The notes: generated from the letters alone by a model not told the origin. A DNA stretch of 64,000 nucleotides from an uncultured Pseudomonadales bacterium (GCA_943788895.1 CALSRZ010000005.1:186001-250000), one strand, 5' to 3'; positions 8,952 through 20,269 are shown, counted from the first letter of the stretch. Made by a program: numbers and translations.

Positions 8952-11120
8952 CTAGCCTGTCTTGCGCAGGTTGCGGTGCAAATAGCGCTTTAAAATTCCC
9001 AGCAATTTTTCCGGTACATGCTTGCGCTTCCACTCACCAGCGACAAAGCGATTAGCCTCACTCAGGGTTGGGTAGCTGTAAATCGTGCTGAGCATCTTAT
9101 TTAGCCCCATGCCGTTTTTCATGGCGATCACAAACTCGCTAATCAGCTCTCCCGCCTGAGGTCCGACAATAGTCGCCCCAAGAATACGGTCACTGCCCGG
9201 GGCATTAAGCACTTTGACAAAACCCTTGGCATCATTATCAGCAATCGCACGATCCAGATCGGATAGATCGTACTGAGTGACTTCAACAGCAATACCCTGT
9301 GCCGCCGCCTCGCGCTCATTGAGACCCACTCGCGCAACCTGAGGATCAGTAAAGATCACCTGGGGAATCACCCGGTAATCGACGCGGAATTTTTTAAATC
9401 TGCCGAGCAGGCCATTAACCACCGCATACCAGGCCTGATGACTGGCCGCATGGGTCAACTGATAGGGGCCAACCAGATCACCACAGGCGAGAATATTCGG
9501 GTAACAGGTGCGCAGATATTCATCGGTGACAACTGTGCCATTGGCATGCAGGGGAATACCCAGCTCCTCGAGACCAAAGCCGCTGGTATTGGCTGCACGG
9601 CCAATAGCCACCAGCACGCGATCAAAGGCTATCTCAAGATCATCGGCGCCCTCAGACGATAGGGAAACCAAACCACCCTCTGAATCAGGGAAAAACTTTT
9701 CCGCCGCATAACCCGTCAGAACCCGCACGCCCTCGGCACTTAGGCTATCGGCCATAAACTCTGCAACATGCCGATCATCTCGGGGCAGCAGTTGCGACTG
9801 CATCTCCACCAGCGTTACCTGCGAGCCGAGACGCTGGAATGCCTGAGCCAGTTCGCAGCCAATGGCACCGCCGCCGACAATCAGCAGGCGTGGCGGCAAT
9901 ATATCCAACTGCCAGAGATTTTCCGAGGTCAGGGGGTCGACCTGATCCAGCCCGGGAATTGGCGGGACTATGGGTCGTGCGCCAGTCGCCAGAATAATTT
10001 TTTCAGCACTGATTTGGCGACCATCAACCTCAACTTCCCAGGGAGAAATCAACCGCGCATGACCAGAGACACAGTCGACGCCGAGCCCGCTATAACGCTC
10101 AACCGAATCATGGGGCTCAATAGTTTTGATCACTTCCTGAACACGACCCATCACCTTGGCAAAATCCACTTCGGGAGCCGCCACATTAATACCCAGCTGC
10201 GCTGCCTTTTTAATCTCCGCCATGGATTTCGCCGCACGGATTAATGCCTTGCTCGGCACACAGCCGGTATTTAGGCAGTCACCACCCATCTGCTCTTTTT
10301 CAATCAGCGTAACTTTGGCCTTAAGGGTTGCAGCAATATAGGCGCTGACCAGCCCACCACTGCCGGCACCTATAACAACCAGATTGGTATCGAATTTCTT
10401 TGGCTTTTTATAGCCGCGGTAGCGCTTACGCTGCTCCAGACTGCGCATAAGGCTGCGAGCAATAAACGGAAAGAGCGCCAGCAGTACAAAGGAAGATATT
10501 ACTCCGGGAGTGAGGATTCCGGCAGCGGAAAATTCTTCAATATTACTTAATGAGGCACCGGCATTTACATAGACCAATGTTCCGGCAAGCATACCCAGCT
10601 GACTGACCCAGTAAAAAGTCGCGGTTTTGATCGGGGTTATGCCCATCACCAGATTGATCATCCAAAATGGAAAGATAGGGATCAGCCGCAAGCCGAACAG
10701 ATAGAACCCACCCTGTTCAGTGACCCCCTTGTTGAGAGTACTGAGGTGGCTGGAAAATTTCCTCTGCACCCAGTCGCGCAATAAAAATCGTGAGACTAAA
10801 AATGCCAGCGTGGCGCCAATTGAGCTGGCAAATGACACCAGCACTGTGCCCGTCCACAGACCAAATACCATGCCACCAATAATCGTCAGCAGTGCCGCGC
10901 CAGGAATAGACAGTGCCGTGGCAACCACATAGACAGAAAAATAGATCGCCGCGGTCAGCAGTGGCTGCTGTTGGTAAAAATCACGGAAGAAGTCTACTGA
11001 CAGATAACGCTGACCATCCAGGGCAATATAGGCCCACAGCAAACAGCCGATTGCCAGTAGCAGTGCGATTTTTTTAATCAATTTAGTTGCCCCTTTTATT
11101 GGTCCCTGAGCAGATCTCAC
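8952..11120 (-). CDS. Fusion protein: N-terminal TVP38/TMEM64 (DedA-like) membrane domain plus C-terminal pyridine nucleotide-disulfide oxidoreductase
   Basis: 722 aa single ORF; N-term TM helices with GAALLTIIGGMVFGLWTG and RLIPIFPFWMINLVMGIT; C-term VVIGAGSGGLVSAYIAA, GGDCLNTGCVPSK redox motif, VGGGAIGCELAQAF, HAASHQAW. Confidence 0.92.
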   Translation of the reverse strand: MRSAQGPIKGATKLIKKIALLLAIGCLLWAYIALDGQRYLSVDFFRDFYQQQPLLTAAIYFSVYVVATALSIPGAALLTIIGGMVFGLWTGTVLVSFASSIGATLAFLVSRFLLRDWVQRKFSSHLSTLNKGVTEQGGFYLFGLRLIPIFPFWMINLVMGITPIKTATFYWVSQLGMLAGTLVYVNAGASLSNIEEFSAAGILTPGVISSFVLLALFPFIARSLMRSLEQRKRYRGYKKPKKFDTNLVVIGAGSGGLVSAYIAATLKAKVTLIEKEQMGGDCLNTGCVPSKALIRAAKSMAEIKKAAQLGINVAAPEVDFAKVMGRVQEVIKTIEPHDSVERYSGLGVDCVSGHARLISPWEVEVDGRQISAEKIILATGARPIVPPIPGLDQVDPLTSENLWQLDILPPRLLIVGGGAIGCELAQAFQRLGSQVTLVEMQSQLLPRDDRHVAEFMADSLSAEGVRVLTGYAAEKFFPDSEGGLVSLSSEGADDLEIAFDRVLVAIGRAANTSGFGLEELGIPLHANGTVVTDEYLRTCYPNILACGDLVGPYQLTHAASHQAWYAVVNGLLGRFKKFRVDYRVIPQVIFTDPQVARVGLNEREAAAQGIAVEVTQYDLSDLDRAIADNDAKGFVKVLNAPGSDRILGATIVGPQAGELISEFVIAMKNGMGLNKMLSTIYSYPTLSEANRFVAGEWKRKHVPEKLLGILKRYLHRNLRKTG

Positions 11121-11287
11121 TATTAGAGGGTTACCCGATCACCCCCATCCAACTGCGAGTCTATTTTGTCGTTAGTGTTAAGACAAAAAGATCATCTTTT
11201 TTGCATTGTGACTCTGGTGCAGTGAATGGTAACATGAGTCCAATAACGCACTTATAACAAAAAACTTATTAACACGGAGACCAACTT

Positions 11288-11614
11288 ATGAGCGACGCTA
11301 TCGTTCACACCACAGACACCAGCTTTGAAAGCGATGTACTCCAGTCAGATGTCCCTGCACTGGTAGATTTTTGGGCAGCTTGGTGCGGTCCCTGTAAAAT
11401 GATTGCTCCACTCCTCGACGAGTTGGCTGATGAATACGTCGGTCGTATCAAAATCTGCAAAGTCGATGTGGATAGCAATCCGGAAACAGCGGCAAAATTT
11501 AATGTTCGCGGTATCCCAACTCTGCTGGTATTTAAGAATGGCAGCGTTGAAGCGACTAAAGTTGGCGCCCTGTCTAAGGCCCAGCTAGTTGAATTTATCG
11601 ACAGCCTTTTATAA
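11288..11614 (+). CDS. trxA: Thioredoxin
   Basis: 108 aa, [37 protein letters not shown]. Confidence 0.97.
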   Translation: MSDAIVHTTDTSFESDVLQSDVPALVDFWAAWCGPCKMIAPLLDELADEYVGRIKICKVDVDSNPETAAKFNVRGIPTLLVFKNGSVEATKVGALSKAQLVEFIDSLL

Positions 11615-11871
11615 AAAAGCGCCGATACAACTGTTGACTGCGGCCTTCGGGCCGCAAAAAATGTTCTTGCTCTTTGGTTAATGCACGCTATACTTCACCA
11701 AATCCCAACTGATTTATCCTGAGTAGCTCCCTCTTTTATTATCTCTTAATCTTTTAACGCAATACTTCTACTTAATATTCGAGATTGTAAGCAACAGTCG
11801 AGCCGCCCAAACCAAATTAATAATACCGGCATTGAGCCCAACCCCTTTCCAAACCTTAAAAAATCCCTCCT

Positions 11872-13131
11872 ATGAATCTATCAGAATTAAAACAAAAACC
11901 CATTGGCGAACTACTTGAAATGACTGAGTCTCTAGGACTCGACAATCTGGCTCGCTCTCGTAAACAAGACATTATCTTTGCACTGCTGAAAAAGCACGCG
12001 AAAAGCGGCGAAGATATTTATGGCGATGGGGTTTTAGAAATACTCCCTGATGGCTTTGGATTTCTGCGCTCGGCTGGCGCCTCATACTTGGCTGGCCCGG
12101 ACGATATCTATGTATCGCCCAGCCAAATCAGACGCTTTAACCTGCGCACCGGCGATGGTATCTCCGGCAAAATAAGACCTCCCAAAGATGGTGAGCGCTA
12201 TTTTGCCATGCTCAAAGTTGACAAGATTAACTTCGATGCCCCGGAAAATGCCCGCAATAAAATTCTCTTTGAAAACCTGACACCATTATTCCCAGACCAG
12301 CGCCTCGGCCTCGAAGCAGGCAATGGCTCTACCGAAGATCTGACTGGACGAATTATCGATTTGGTTTCGCCGATTGGTAAAGGCCAGCGCGGCTTGATTG
12401 TTGCGCCGCCAAAAGCCGGTAAAACCATAATGATGCAGAATATTGCTCAGTCGATTATTCGCAATAATCCCGAATGTCACATTATTGTTCTGCTGATTGA
12501 TGAGCGTCCGGAAGAAGTAACCGAAATGCAGCGCACAGTTCGCGGCGAAGTTATCGCCTCGACCTTTGATGAGCCGCCAACCCGCCATGTGCAGGTTGCT
12601 GAAATGGTTATCGAAAAAGCCAAGCGTCTGGTAGAACATAAAAAAGATGTGGTTATTCTGCTCGACTCGATCACCAGATTAGCCCGCGCCTACAACACGG
12701 TTATCCCATCGTCCGGTAAAGTACTTACCGGTGGTGTCGATGCTCACGCCCTCGAGAAGCCTAAGCGTTTCTTTGGTGCCGCGCGAAATATCGAACACGG
12801 TGGCAGCCTGAGTATTATCGCCACCGCGCTGGTTGATACCGGCTCGAAGATGGATGAAGTGATCTACGAAGAATTTAAAGGCACAGGTAATATGGAACTG
12901 CAGCTGGATCGCAAGATCGCAGAAAAGCGCATATACCCAGCTATCAATATCCGTCGTTCCGGCACGCGTCGCGAAGACCTGCTAATGGACGAAGCGGAAC
13001 TGCAACGCGTATGGATTCTGCGCAAGTTACTCCACGATATGGAAGATCTTGCCGCCATTGAATTTATGATCGAGAAGCTTAAAGGCTTTAAGAACAACGC
13101 CGAATTCTTTGGTGCGATGAAGCGCAAATAG
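11872..13131 (+). CDS. rho: Transcription termination factor Rho
   Basis: 419 aa, [66 protein letters not shown]. Confidence 0.98.
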   Translation: MNLSELKQKPIGELLEMTESLGLDNLARSRKQDIIFALLKKHAKSGEDIYGDGVLEILPDGFGFLRSAGASYLAGPDDIYVSPSQIRRFNLRTGDGISGKIRPPKDGERYFAMLKVDKINFDAPENARNKILFENLTPLFPDQRLGLEAGNGSTEDLTGRIIDLVSPIGKGQRGLIVAPPKAGKTIMMQNIAQSIIRNNPECHIIVLLIDERPEEVTEMQRTVRGEVIASTFDEPPTRHVQVAEMVIEKAKRLVEHKKDVVILLDSITRLARAYNTVIPSSGKVLTGGVDAHALEKPKRFFGAARNIEHGGSLSIIATALVDTGSKMDEVIYEEFKGTGNMELQLDRKIAEKRIYPAINIRRSGTRREDLLMDEAELQRVWILRKLLHDMEDLAAIEFMIEKLKGFKNNAEFFGAMKRK

Positions 13132-13194
13132 TGCACCAAATGTCGTGGTTACTGCGTATCATAAGCAACAATGCAGTGACCATGGCCAACACTA

Positions 13195-14667
13195 ATGAAA
13201 TATTCTGACCTACGCGACTTTATAGCTTTCCTCGAACAACGAGGAGAGCTTGTGCGCATCTCTCAAGAAGTTGATCCCTATCTCGAAATGACCGAGATCA
13301 GCGACCGCACATTGCGCGGCAAAGGCCCCGCACTACTCTTTGAAAACCCCAAAGGTTTCGATACCCCAGTCCTCTGCAATCTCTTCGGCACCCCCGATCG
13401 AGTAGCTATGGGTATGGGTCAGGAGAGCGTCACCGCCCTGCGCGATGTCGGCACCTTACTCGCTTTCCTAAAAGAACCGGAACCGCCCAAAGGCCTTCGC
13501 GATCTCTGGGAAAAGCGCCACGACTTTAAACAGGTATTAAATATGCCTGTTAAGCAGATCAAAAACGCCCCCTGCCAGGAAATTGTTGTCGAAGGCGAGG
13601 CTGTTGATCTGGATAAACTGCCTATCCAAACCTGCTGGCCCGGCGATGCCGCACCACTGGTTACCTGGGCACTGGCGATTACCCGCGGACCGGAAAAAGA
13701 ACGCCAGAATCTTGGTATCTACCGTATGCAAAAGATCGCCAAAAATAAATTAATTATGCGCTGGCTCGCCCATCGCGGCGGCGCACTGGACTATCGCGAC
13801 TGGCAGAAAAAGTACCCCGGCAAACCCTACCCGGTGGCTATTGCCCTGGGTGCCGATCCGGCAACAACTCTGGGAGCAGTAACGCCGGTTCCGGATACCC
13901 TATCTGAATATGCCTTTGCCGGACTTTTACGCGGCGAGAAAACTCAGGTCGCCAAATGTCTTGGCAGTGATCTGCAGGTTCCCGCCACCGCAGAATTTAT
14001 TCTTGAAGGTCATCTGCACCCCGGCGAAGAAGCCGATGAAGGGCCATTTGGCGATCACACCGGTTACTACAATGAAGTTGAAAGCTTCCCGGTAATGACC
14101 ATCGACCGAATTACCCATCGTAAAGACCCGATATATCACAGCACCTATACCGGACGACCACCGGATGAACCCGCGGTTCTCGGTGTCGCGCTCAATGAAG
14201 TCTTTGTGCCTATTCTGCAAAAACAGTTTCCAGAAATTGTCGATTTCTATCTGCCACCGGAAGGTTGTTCCTACCGTATGGCAGTGGTCAGCATGAAGAA
14301 ACAGTATCCCGGCCATGCCAAGCGCGTGATGATGGGTGTCTGGTCATTTCTGCGCCAGTTTATGTATACCAAGTTTGTAATTGTTACCGATGACGATGTG
14401 GATGTACGCAACTGGGACGATGTAATCTGGGCAATTACCACTCGTATGGATCCAACTCGGGATACGGTGTTGATTGATAATACGCCTATCGACTATCTTG
14501 ATTTTGCCTCGCCGGTTTCCGGGTTAGGTTCTAAAATGGGGCTGGATGCGACCAATAAAATGCCTGGCGAAACCGATCGTGAATGGGGTGAGCCTATTGT
14601 GATGGATGATGGGATTAAGCAGCGAGTTGATCAGCTTTGGGGTGAGTTGGGTATTGACCTGAAGTAA
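13195..14667 (+). CDS. ubiD: 4-hydroxy-3-polyprenylbenzoate decarboxylase UbiD
   Basis: 490 aa, [45 protein letters not shown]. Confidence 0.96.
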   Translation: MKYSDLRDFIAFLEQRGELVRISQEVDPYLEMTEISDRTLRGKGPALLFENPKGFDTPVLCNLFGTPDRVAMGMGQESVTALRDVGTLLAFLKEPEPPKGLRDLWEKRHDFKQVLNMPVKQIKNAPCQEIVVEGEAVDLDKLPIQTCWPGDAAPLVTWALAITRGPEKERQNLGIYRMQKIAKNKLIMRWLAHRGGALDYRDWQKKYPGKPYPVAIALGADPATTLGAVTPVPDTLSEYAFAGLLRGEKTQVAKCLGSDLQVPATAEFILEGHLHPGEEADEGPFGDHTGYYNEVESFPVMTIDRITHRKDPIYHSTYTGRPPDEPAVLGVALNEVFVPILQKQFPEIVDFYLPPEGCSYRMAVVSMKKQYPGHAKRVMMGVWSFLRQFMYTKFVIVTDDDVDVRNWDDVIWAITTRMDPTRDTVLIDNTPIDYLDFASPVSGLGSKMGLDATNKMPGETDREWGEPIVMDDGIKQRVDQLWGELGIDLK

Positions 14668-14788
14668 GGCTTATCCAATTATTCGCTCCTCTCTATAATA
14701 TCTATCACCGCAAGCTTGATAGCCCGCCAGACCAAATCTATAGTTTAAACATGTTTCAGAAACCACTTCATCTCAAGAGGAAGGATTC

Positions 14789-15037
14789 ATGATTACTATT
14801 TCACAACTAACTGAACTATTGGGTTGGGCATCAGCAATAAATATTGCCTATCTTTTTTTAGCGACCCTAATGCTTATGTTTATGAAAGACAAAATATCTG
14901 CAATTCATAGCAAGATATTTACTATAGATAAGCAGGAATTGAATTCTAAATATTTTGATTTTTTGGGTTCGTACAAAATAGCGACATTGGTTTTTATTGT
15001 TGCGCCGTATCTTGCTTTAAAAATTATTGATTATTAA
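14789..15037 (+). CDS. Small hypothetical membrane protein
   Basis: 82 aa, RBS-like aagaggaagg upstream, two predicted hydrophobic segments. Confidence 0.6.
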   Translation: MITISQLTELLGWASAINIAYLFLATLMLMFMKDKISAIHSKIFTIDKQELNSKYFDFLGSYKIATLVFIVAPYLALKIIDY

Positions 15038-15105
15038 ATCTTTGAGCCTGATTATTTCCATTTTACTTAACTGAGACAACTGCAAAAATCACACAGGGAA
15101 TAGTG

Positions 15106-15501
15106 ATGAAACCAATCATTTTAATTTCACCGCGCAAGTGGCATAACGCGCCAAAAATACTTTTTTTAAGCGCACTTTTTGTACTTATATCTGCATGCGT
15201 CTCGCAATCTTCAAATGTTGAAAATAGACCCTTTGATGCAGACTCGGCCTACTGTGTTCAGTTACGTCAAAAAAGCACAAATCCGTTTCACGATATGGAT
15301 AACTACGACCATGATACGGATACACAAAAGGTGATTGTTGAGGATATGGATTCACCTATCAGTAAAATGGATAAAGCCACCATGCAGTACAATAAGGATT
15401 GTGAATCCCTTTCTGCATATAATGCTAGAAAAAAGGCCGATGAATTTACCTTCGGGAAATCTAAAAATAATAATAATGAAATAGAATTATCCAATGACTG
15501 A
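15106..15501 (+). CDS. Hypothetical lipoprotein
   Basis: Lipobox-like LFVLISAC after a hydrophobic N-terminus; polar Asn-rich C-terminus; no family recognised. Confidence 0.55.
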   Translation: MKPIILISPRKWHNAPKILFLSALFVLISACVSQSSNVENRPFDADSAYCVQLRQKSTNPFHDMDNYDHDTDTQKVIVEDMDSPISKMDKATMQYNKDCESLSAYNARKKADEFTFGKSKNNNNEIELSND

Positions 15502-16001
15502 AGTACGACAGGCACATTCTGATGAATTGGGTTATCTCAAAAATTTCCTTTTTGAGCATGGCACCAATCCATGGAACTATCTTCCCAAAGACGGCATCAA
15601 TAAAACCTTTTCTCTAATCGCCAATAATCGTGGTGAAGCTCTAGTCGCCTATGATGGCGAAACCATTATCGGCCTGGCCATTTTCTTTTACCCCTCTGCC
15701 CTGCCGAGAAAACTTTCAGCAATACGCTCATTCACAACCCGCCATTTATATAGCAGAAGTCGTTGTTCACAACGACTATTCCGGCCGCGGTATCGGCAGT
15801 CAGTTACTCAATGAAATTATTACCAAAGCGCCCAGCTTTAATGCCACCAAAATCCTCCTAGATCGCCATGAAGAAAATGCGGCATCGGCGGGCATGATGC
15901 GCAAGGCGGGCTTTGTGGAAATCTGTACCTTTAGCGATTTGGATCGCCGACATTCTGGCAGCCGAAAAACCACCGTTCTCGGTTTTGATATTGGTCGCTA
16001 G
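15494..16001 (+). pseudogene. GNAT family N-acetyltransferase, apparently split by a +1 frameshift near 15700-15720
   Basis: N-part MTEVRQAHSDELGYLKNFLFEHG...GETIIGLAIFFYPSAL in one frame; C-part FQQYAHSQPAIYIAEVVVHNDYSGRGIGSQLLNEI...ILLDRHEENAASAGMMRKAGF (acetyl-CoA binding motif) in the +1 frame. Confidence 0.85.
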
Positions 16002-16101
16002 CCTTACCCCCTGCCCAAAACAAAACCCCCACTTTTGCAAAACAATACTTATAATCAGCCAAAGACGAATAAAGAGCAGAATAAATAGCGGGGTATAAAA
16101 C

Positions 16102-16500
16102 ATGTCCGAACTCAAAACCCATAAAGGCGCCTGTCACTGCGGTGCGATTCAGTTTGAAGTGGATGCACCCAGCCATCTGCATGCCCATGCCTGCAACTGT
16201 TCGATCTGCTACAAAAGCGGTGGCGACCAGATAATTGTTCCAGCTTCGCGATTTCGATTACTCTGCGGCAGCGAATCAATCACCACTTACACATTTAATA
16301 CTGGCGGCGCGAAGCATACTTTCTGCAAGGTCTGCGGCATTAAACCTTTTTATACGCCGCGCTCTAATCAGGATGGCTTCAGCGTTAACTTGCGCTGTGT
16401 TGAGCGCACCTATATTGAATCCCTGGAGGTCGATATCTTCGATGGCCAAAACTGGGAGAAAAATGCCGCCTCGCTGGCACATCTTTCTCGCGATGAGTAA
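16102..16500 (+). CDS. GFA (glutathione-dependent formaldehyde-activating)/CENP-V domain protein
   Basis: GACHCGAIQFEV, CNCSICYKSG, FCKVCGIKPFY zinc-binding cysteines. Confidence 0.9.
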   Translation: MSELKTHKGACHCGAIQFEVDAPSHLHAHACNCSICYKSGGDQIIVPASRFRLLCGSESITTYTFNTGGAKHTFCKVCGIKPFYTPRSNQDGFSVNLRCVERTYIESLEVDIFDGQNWEKNAASLAHLSRDE

Positions 16501-16555
16501 GGTAAGATGATCTGCATAACAGTGGCCAACAATAGATAACAATAACCTGGGGGGC

Positions 16556-17903
16556 GTGGCTGTGGATAAACAGCAAGGGCAGTTTCATCTCTTTACCCAG
16601 CGGCGTTTTTTGCCGTTTTTTATTACTCAGTTTTTAGGCGCATTTAACGATAATCTATTTAAAAATGCCCTGCTGGTGATTATTGTTAGCCTGGGGGTTT
16701 CCGAGGCGGCAAGTAGCACCAACTTCCTGACCAATTTGGCTGCCGGTCTGTTTATTCTTCCCTATTTTCTGTTTTCCACTACCGCTGGCCAGTTGGCGGA
16801 TAAGTACGATAAGGCTTGGTTGATTCGGCGGATTAAGTTTGCGGAAATTATTATTATGCTGATCGGCTGCTTTGCCCTGTACAGCGGCAATATTGCGCTG
16901 ATGATGTTTATTCTGTTTTTGCTCGGCGTGCAGTCCTCCTTTTTTGGTCCAATTAAATACTCGATTATTCCCCAGCACCTCTCTTCAGAAGAACTGATGG
17001 CGGGCAATGCTCAGGTGGGCATGGGAACCTTTGTGTCGATTTTGCTCGGTACGCTGCTCGGTGGCTGGCTGGTTACTTTTCCTCTGGGCACTCTCTGGGT
17101 GGGCGCTCTGGCGATTGTGATGGCGGTTATCGGCTGGTACGGCAGCTGCCAAATTCCCGATGCGCCGGCGGATAAGGGCGAGATTAAAATCAGTCTTAAC
17201 CCGGTTCGTGAGGCCTGGCGCAATCTCGGTTTTGCCCGGGAAAATATGACGGTGTTCTACTGCATTATGGGAATTTCCTGGTTCTGGTTATTTGGCAGCA
17301 GCTTTTTAACCCAGGTGCCCAATTTTGCGATGACTGTACTGCAGGGGCATCCAACGCTGATTTCTATTCTGCTGGCGGCGTTTATTATCGGTGTGGCGAT
17401 TGGTTCGATTCTCTGTGCAAAGGTTTCTGGTAAGCAGGTGGAGCCGGGACTTATTCCTCTCGGTGCCGTTGGCCTGACGATTTTTAGCTGCGATATCTTT
17501 TTCTCATCGAATAGCTTTCAGCTGGCCGCTGAAGGGATGACAAATATATTGCCTTTAACATTCTTAACCATGGGCGGCGGTATTCATGTGCTGATCGATC
17601 TGCTCGCTATCGGGCTATTTGGGGGTATTTTTATTGTGCCTCTGTATGCCATGGTGCAGTCGCGGACAGTCGAGCAATAAGCGCGCTCGGGTAATTGCCG
17701 CCAACAATGTTTTTAATGCGCTATTTATGGTTTCTGGCGCTGTTATTGGTATTGTCTGTCTGAGTGTTGTGCAGATGAGTATTCCGCAGTTCTTTTTGAC
17801 TATTTCTGTGGCCAATCTATTATTCCTGCTATTACTGATTTGGCGGGTTCCGGAATTTAAACTGCGCTTTTTGGCTTGGGTTACTAATCGTCGCGATCAG
17901 TAA
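16556..17903 (+). pseudogene. MFS transporter, LplT/Aas-type, split by a +1 frameshift near 17655-17680
   Basis: RRFLPFFITQFLGAFNDNLFKNALLV...GIFIVPLYAMVQSR in frame of 16556; continues as SSNKRARVIAANNVFNALFMVSGAVIG in +1 frame (ORF 17619..17903). Confidence 0.85.
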
Positions 17904-17933
17904 CCGCTCAATTATAAAAATAAGGACTTCATT

Positions 17934-19229
17934 ATGACGCTGTCATCAAAAATTATTCTCGGCATGGTGCTCGGGGTTGTGGTCGGCCTGATTCTCAATG
18001 CTATTAATGCGGGCAGCGATTCTGGGCCTCTGACGGCTTGGGTGGTGGAATATATCTTTGATGTGGTTGGGCGTATCTTTATTGCCTCGCTAAAGCTGTT
18101 GGTGGTGCCTCTGGTCTTTGTCTCTCTAGTCTGCGGTTCGTCGGCGATGGGTGAAAATATCAAGATGGGACGTATCGCTTTTAAAACTCTGTCGCTGTAT
18201 CTGCTGACCACGGCGATCGCGATTACTCTGGCGCTGTCTTTTGCCAATATTATCAATCCGGGTGTCGGTATCGATACTGCGGCGGTGGCTTCGTTTAGCG
18301 CGCCTATTCCGCCATCTTTTAAGGATGTATTCATTGGTATTTTCCCGACCAACCCAATCAAGGCGATGTCGGATGGCAATATGTTGCAGATTATTGTCTT
18401 TTCAATTTTGGTGGGTGTTGCGATTACTCAGGCGGGCAAGGCGGGTCAGGGAATTCTTGCGGTATTCCAGGATTTTAACGATGTGATTATGCGCATGGTG
18501 ACGATTCTTATGCACCTCGCACCCTTTGGGGTTTTCTGCCTGCTGGCCAAGCTGTTTACCGAGGAGGGCTTTGCGGCGATCTACAATCTGGCACTCTACT
18601 TTATGACTGTTACCCTGGTGCTGCTGATTCATGCGAGCGTGGTTTATACCAGTATTTTCAGCATCTTTACCCGTCTTAATCCGCTGACGCTGATAAAGAA
18701 TATACGCCCGGCGATGTTATTTGCCTTTAGTACCTCGTCGAGCAATGCAACCATGCCGGTAACCTTGAATGTGATGGAAAAGCGCGTTGGCGTGGATAAC
18801 TCTGTGGCGTCGTTTACTGTGCCTCTGGGGGCCACGATTAATATGGATGGCACGGCGATTATGCAGGGCGTGGCGACGGTATTTATTGCTCAGGCCTATG
18901 GTCTGGATCTGGGATTAACCGAGTATCTGGCGGTGATTGCCACTGCAACCTTGGCTTCGATTGGCACTGCGGGCGTGCCCGGTGTTGGCCTGATTATGCT
19001 GTCGATGGTGTTGCAGCAGGTGGGTCTGCCAGTTGAGGGTATTGGGCTGATTATTGGTGTTGATCGCCTGCTGGATATGATGCGCACGGTGGTCAATATC
19101 ACTGGTGATAGCACGGTGACTTCGGTGGTAGCTAAAAGCGAGGGGATGCTGGATGAGGCGGTGTTTTATGAGGTCTCTGATCGCGATGAGTATGGTAGCG
19201 AAGAGTACAGTAGCAACAAACCCGTCTAG
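17934..19229 (+). CDS. Dicarboxylate/amino acid:cation symporter (DAACS family)
   Basis: 431 aa, FAFSTSSSNATMPVTL, PLGATINMDGTAIMQG, GVPGVGLIML motifs. Confidence 0.95.
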   Translation: MTLSSKIILGMVLGVVVGLILNAINAGSDSGPLTAWVVEYIFDVVGRIFIASLKLLVVPLVFVSLVCGSSAMGENIKMGRIAFKTLSLYLLTTAIAITLALSFANIINPGVGIDTAAVASFSAPIPPSFKDVFIGIFPTNPIKAMSDGNMLQIIVFSILVGVAITQAGKAGQGILAVFQDFNDVIMRMVTILMHLAPFGVFCLLAKLFTEEGFAAIYNLALYFMTVTLVLLIHASVVYTSIFSIFTRLNPLTLIKNIRPAMLFAFSTSSSNATMPVTLNVMEKRVGVDNSVASFTVPLGATINMDGTAIMQGVATVFIAQAYGLDLGLTEYLAVIATATLASIGTAGVPGVGLIMLSMVLQQVGLPVEGIGLIIGVDRLLDMMRTVVNITGDSTVTSVVAKSEGMLDEAVFYEVSDRDEYGSEEYSSNKPV

Positions 19230-19323
19230 CCCGAAATCTAATGCCTTGGCATTTGTTCGATGCCAGGGCAATTATCCTTCTAACCTATCTTTCTAACCTA
19301 CGCTCTAGTCTATTTATAAGACT

Positions 19324-19908
19324 CTAGTAGTAAGCGGTTGCGGTGGTGGTCAGCACCATAGATGCGCCGACCTCTTCACTCTTAACCACTCCACAGAGCT
19401 GCTCGACCAACTGCAGGGCAAAATCCAACGCCGTTCCCGGGCCCTGGCTGGTGATAAAGTTGCCGTCGACAACCACTCTCGCCTCGCTATCGACTTCCTT
19501 TGCCTCAAGACTTTGCTGGAAGCTCGGATAGCAGGTCGCGGCTTTATCGCGCAGCAGACCTTTGCTGGCCAGAACCAGTGCCGGAGCGGCACAGATTGCA
19601 CCAATAAGCTTGCTCTGTTCGGCCTGTTTGCGCAGCAGGCTGTCCAGTACCGGATGATCGGCAAGATGTTCTGAGCCCGGTATTCCTCCGGGCACAGCGA
19701 TCAGGTCATAGGCGTTTTCAGCACAGCTATCTAACATTTTATCAGCGACAATAAAGGTGCCATTGGAACCGCTAATTTGCAGATTTTTGCCCTTATTGGC
19801 GCTGGCCACAGTCACCTCTACACCAGCTCTGCGCAGTACATCAATAATTGTCACCGCTTCAAGTTCTTCGCTACCCTCAGCTATGGGTACAAGTGCAGTT
19901 TTAATCAT
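19324..19908 (-). CDS. DJ-1/PfpI (YajL-like) family protein
   Basis: ALVPIAEGSEELEAVTIIDVLRRAGVEVTVAS, GAICAAPALVLA nucleophile elbow. Confidence 0.92.
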   Translation of the reverse strand: MIKTALVPIAEGSEELEAVTIIDVLRRAGVEVTVASANKGKNLQISGSNGTFIVADKMLDSCAENAYDLIAVPGGIPGSEHLADHPVLDSLLRKQAEQSKLIGAICAAPALVLASKGLLRDKAATCYPSFQQSLEAKEVDSEARVVVDGNFITSQGPGTALDFALQLVEQLCGVVKSEEVGASMVLTTTATAYY

Positions 19909-19982
19909 GTTTTTCCCTTTTGATCAGTTACTGATATAAGTTACACTGTGCCGCAAATATCGCTAACTGTCACGGAATTGGC

Positions 19983-20255
19983 ATGAAAATCTACATTATA
20001 AAAAATCACGATGAAAGCATTTTGGGCAGAGATCTTGAGTGGTTGGATGGCCGGGATGCGAGCCAGATTTTCAATACAGAACACCGTGATATTGCCCTTA
20101 ATCAACTGATAGAAGTCAACGCAAAAGATATCAATTTGCGCGCGCAAATTGTCGAGTGCGAAGCTGATAAAAAAGGACGTCCGATTATGCTTTTAGAGTC
20201 TGCCTCAGCTTCTAATTCTGCCTCTGCCAATACTGTTCAATCTGACGCAGCCTGA
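19983..20255 (+). CDS. Conserved-looking small hypothetical protein
   Basis: 90 aa ORF immediately upstream of gshA; no family recognised. Confidence 0.6.
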   Translation: MKIYIIKNHDESILGRDLEWLDGRDASQIFNTEHRDIALNQLIEVNAKDINLRAQIVECEADKKGRPIMLLESASASNSASANTVQSDAA

Positions 20256-20269
20256 TTTGGAGCGTTCGA

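Noticed and set aside
9768-10244. 158-aa + strand ORF (and other ORFs inside 8952..11120, 33822..34394, 55266..55937)
   Set aside because: Antisense to strongly supported CDSs (oxidoreductase fusion, TonB receptor, dnaN); no recognisable domains.
11639-11656. TGCGGCC-TTCG-GGCCGCA hairpin downstream of trxA
   Set aside because: Strong stem-loop but followed by an A-run rather than a T-tract on the + strand, so not reported as a canonical intrinsic terminator; could be a Rho-type or processed end.
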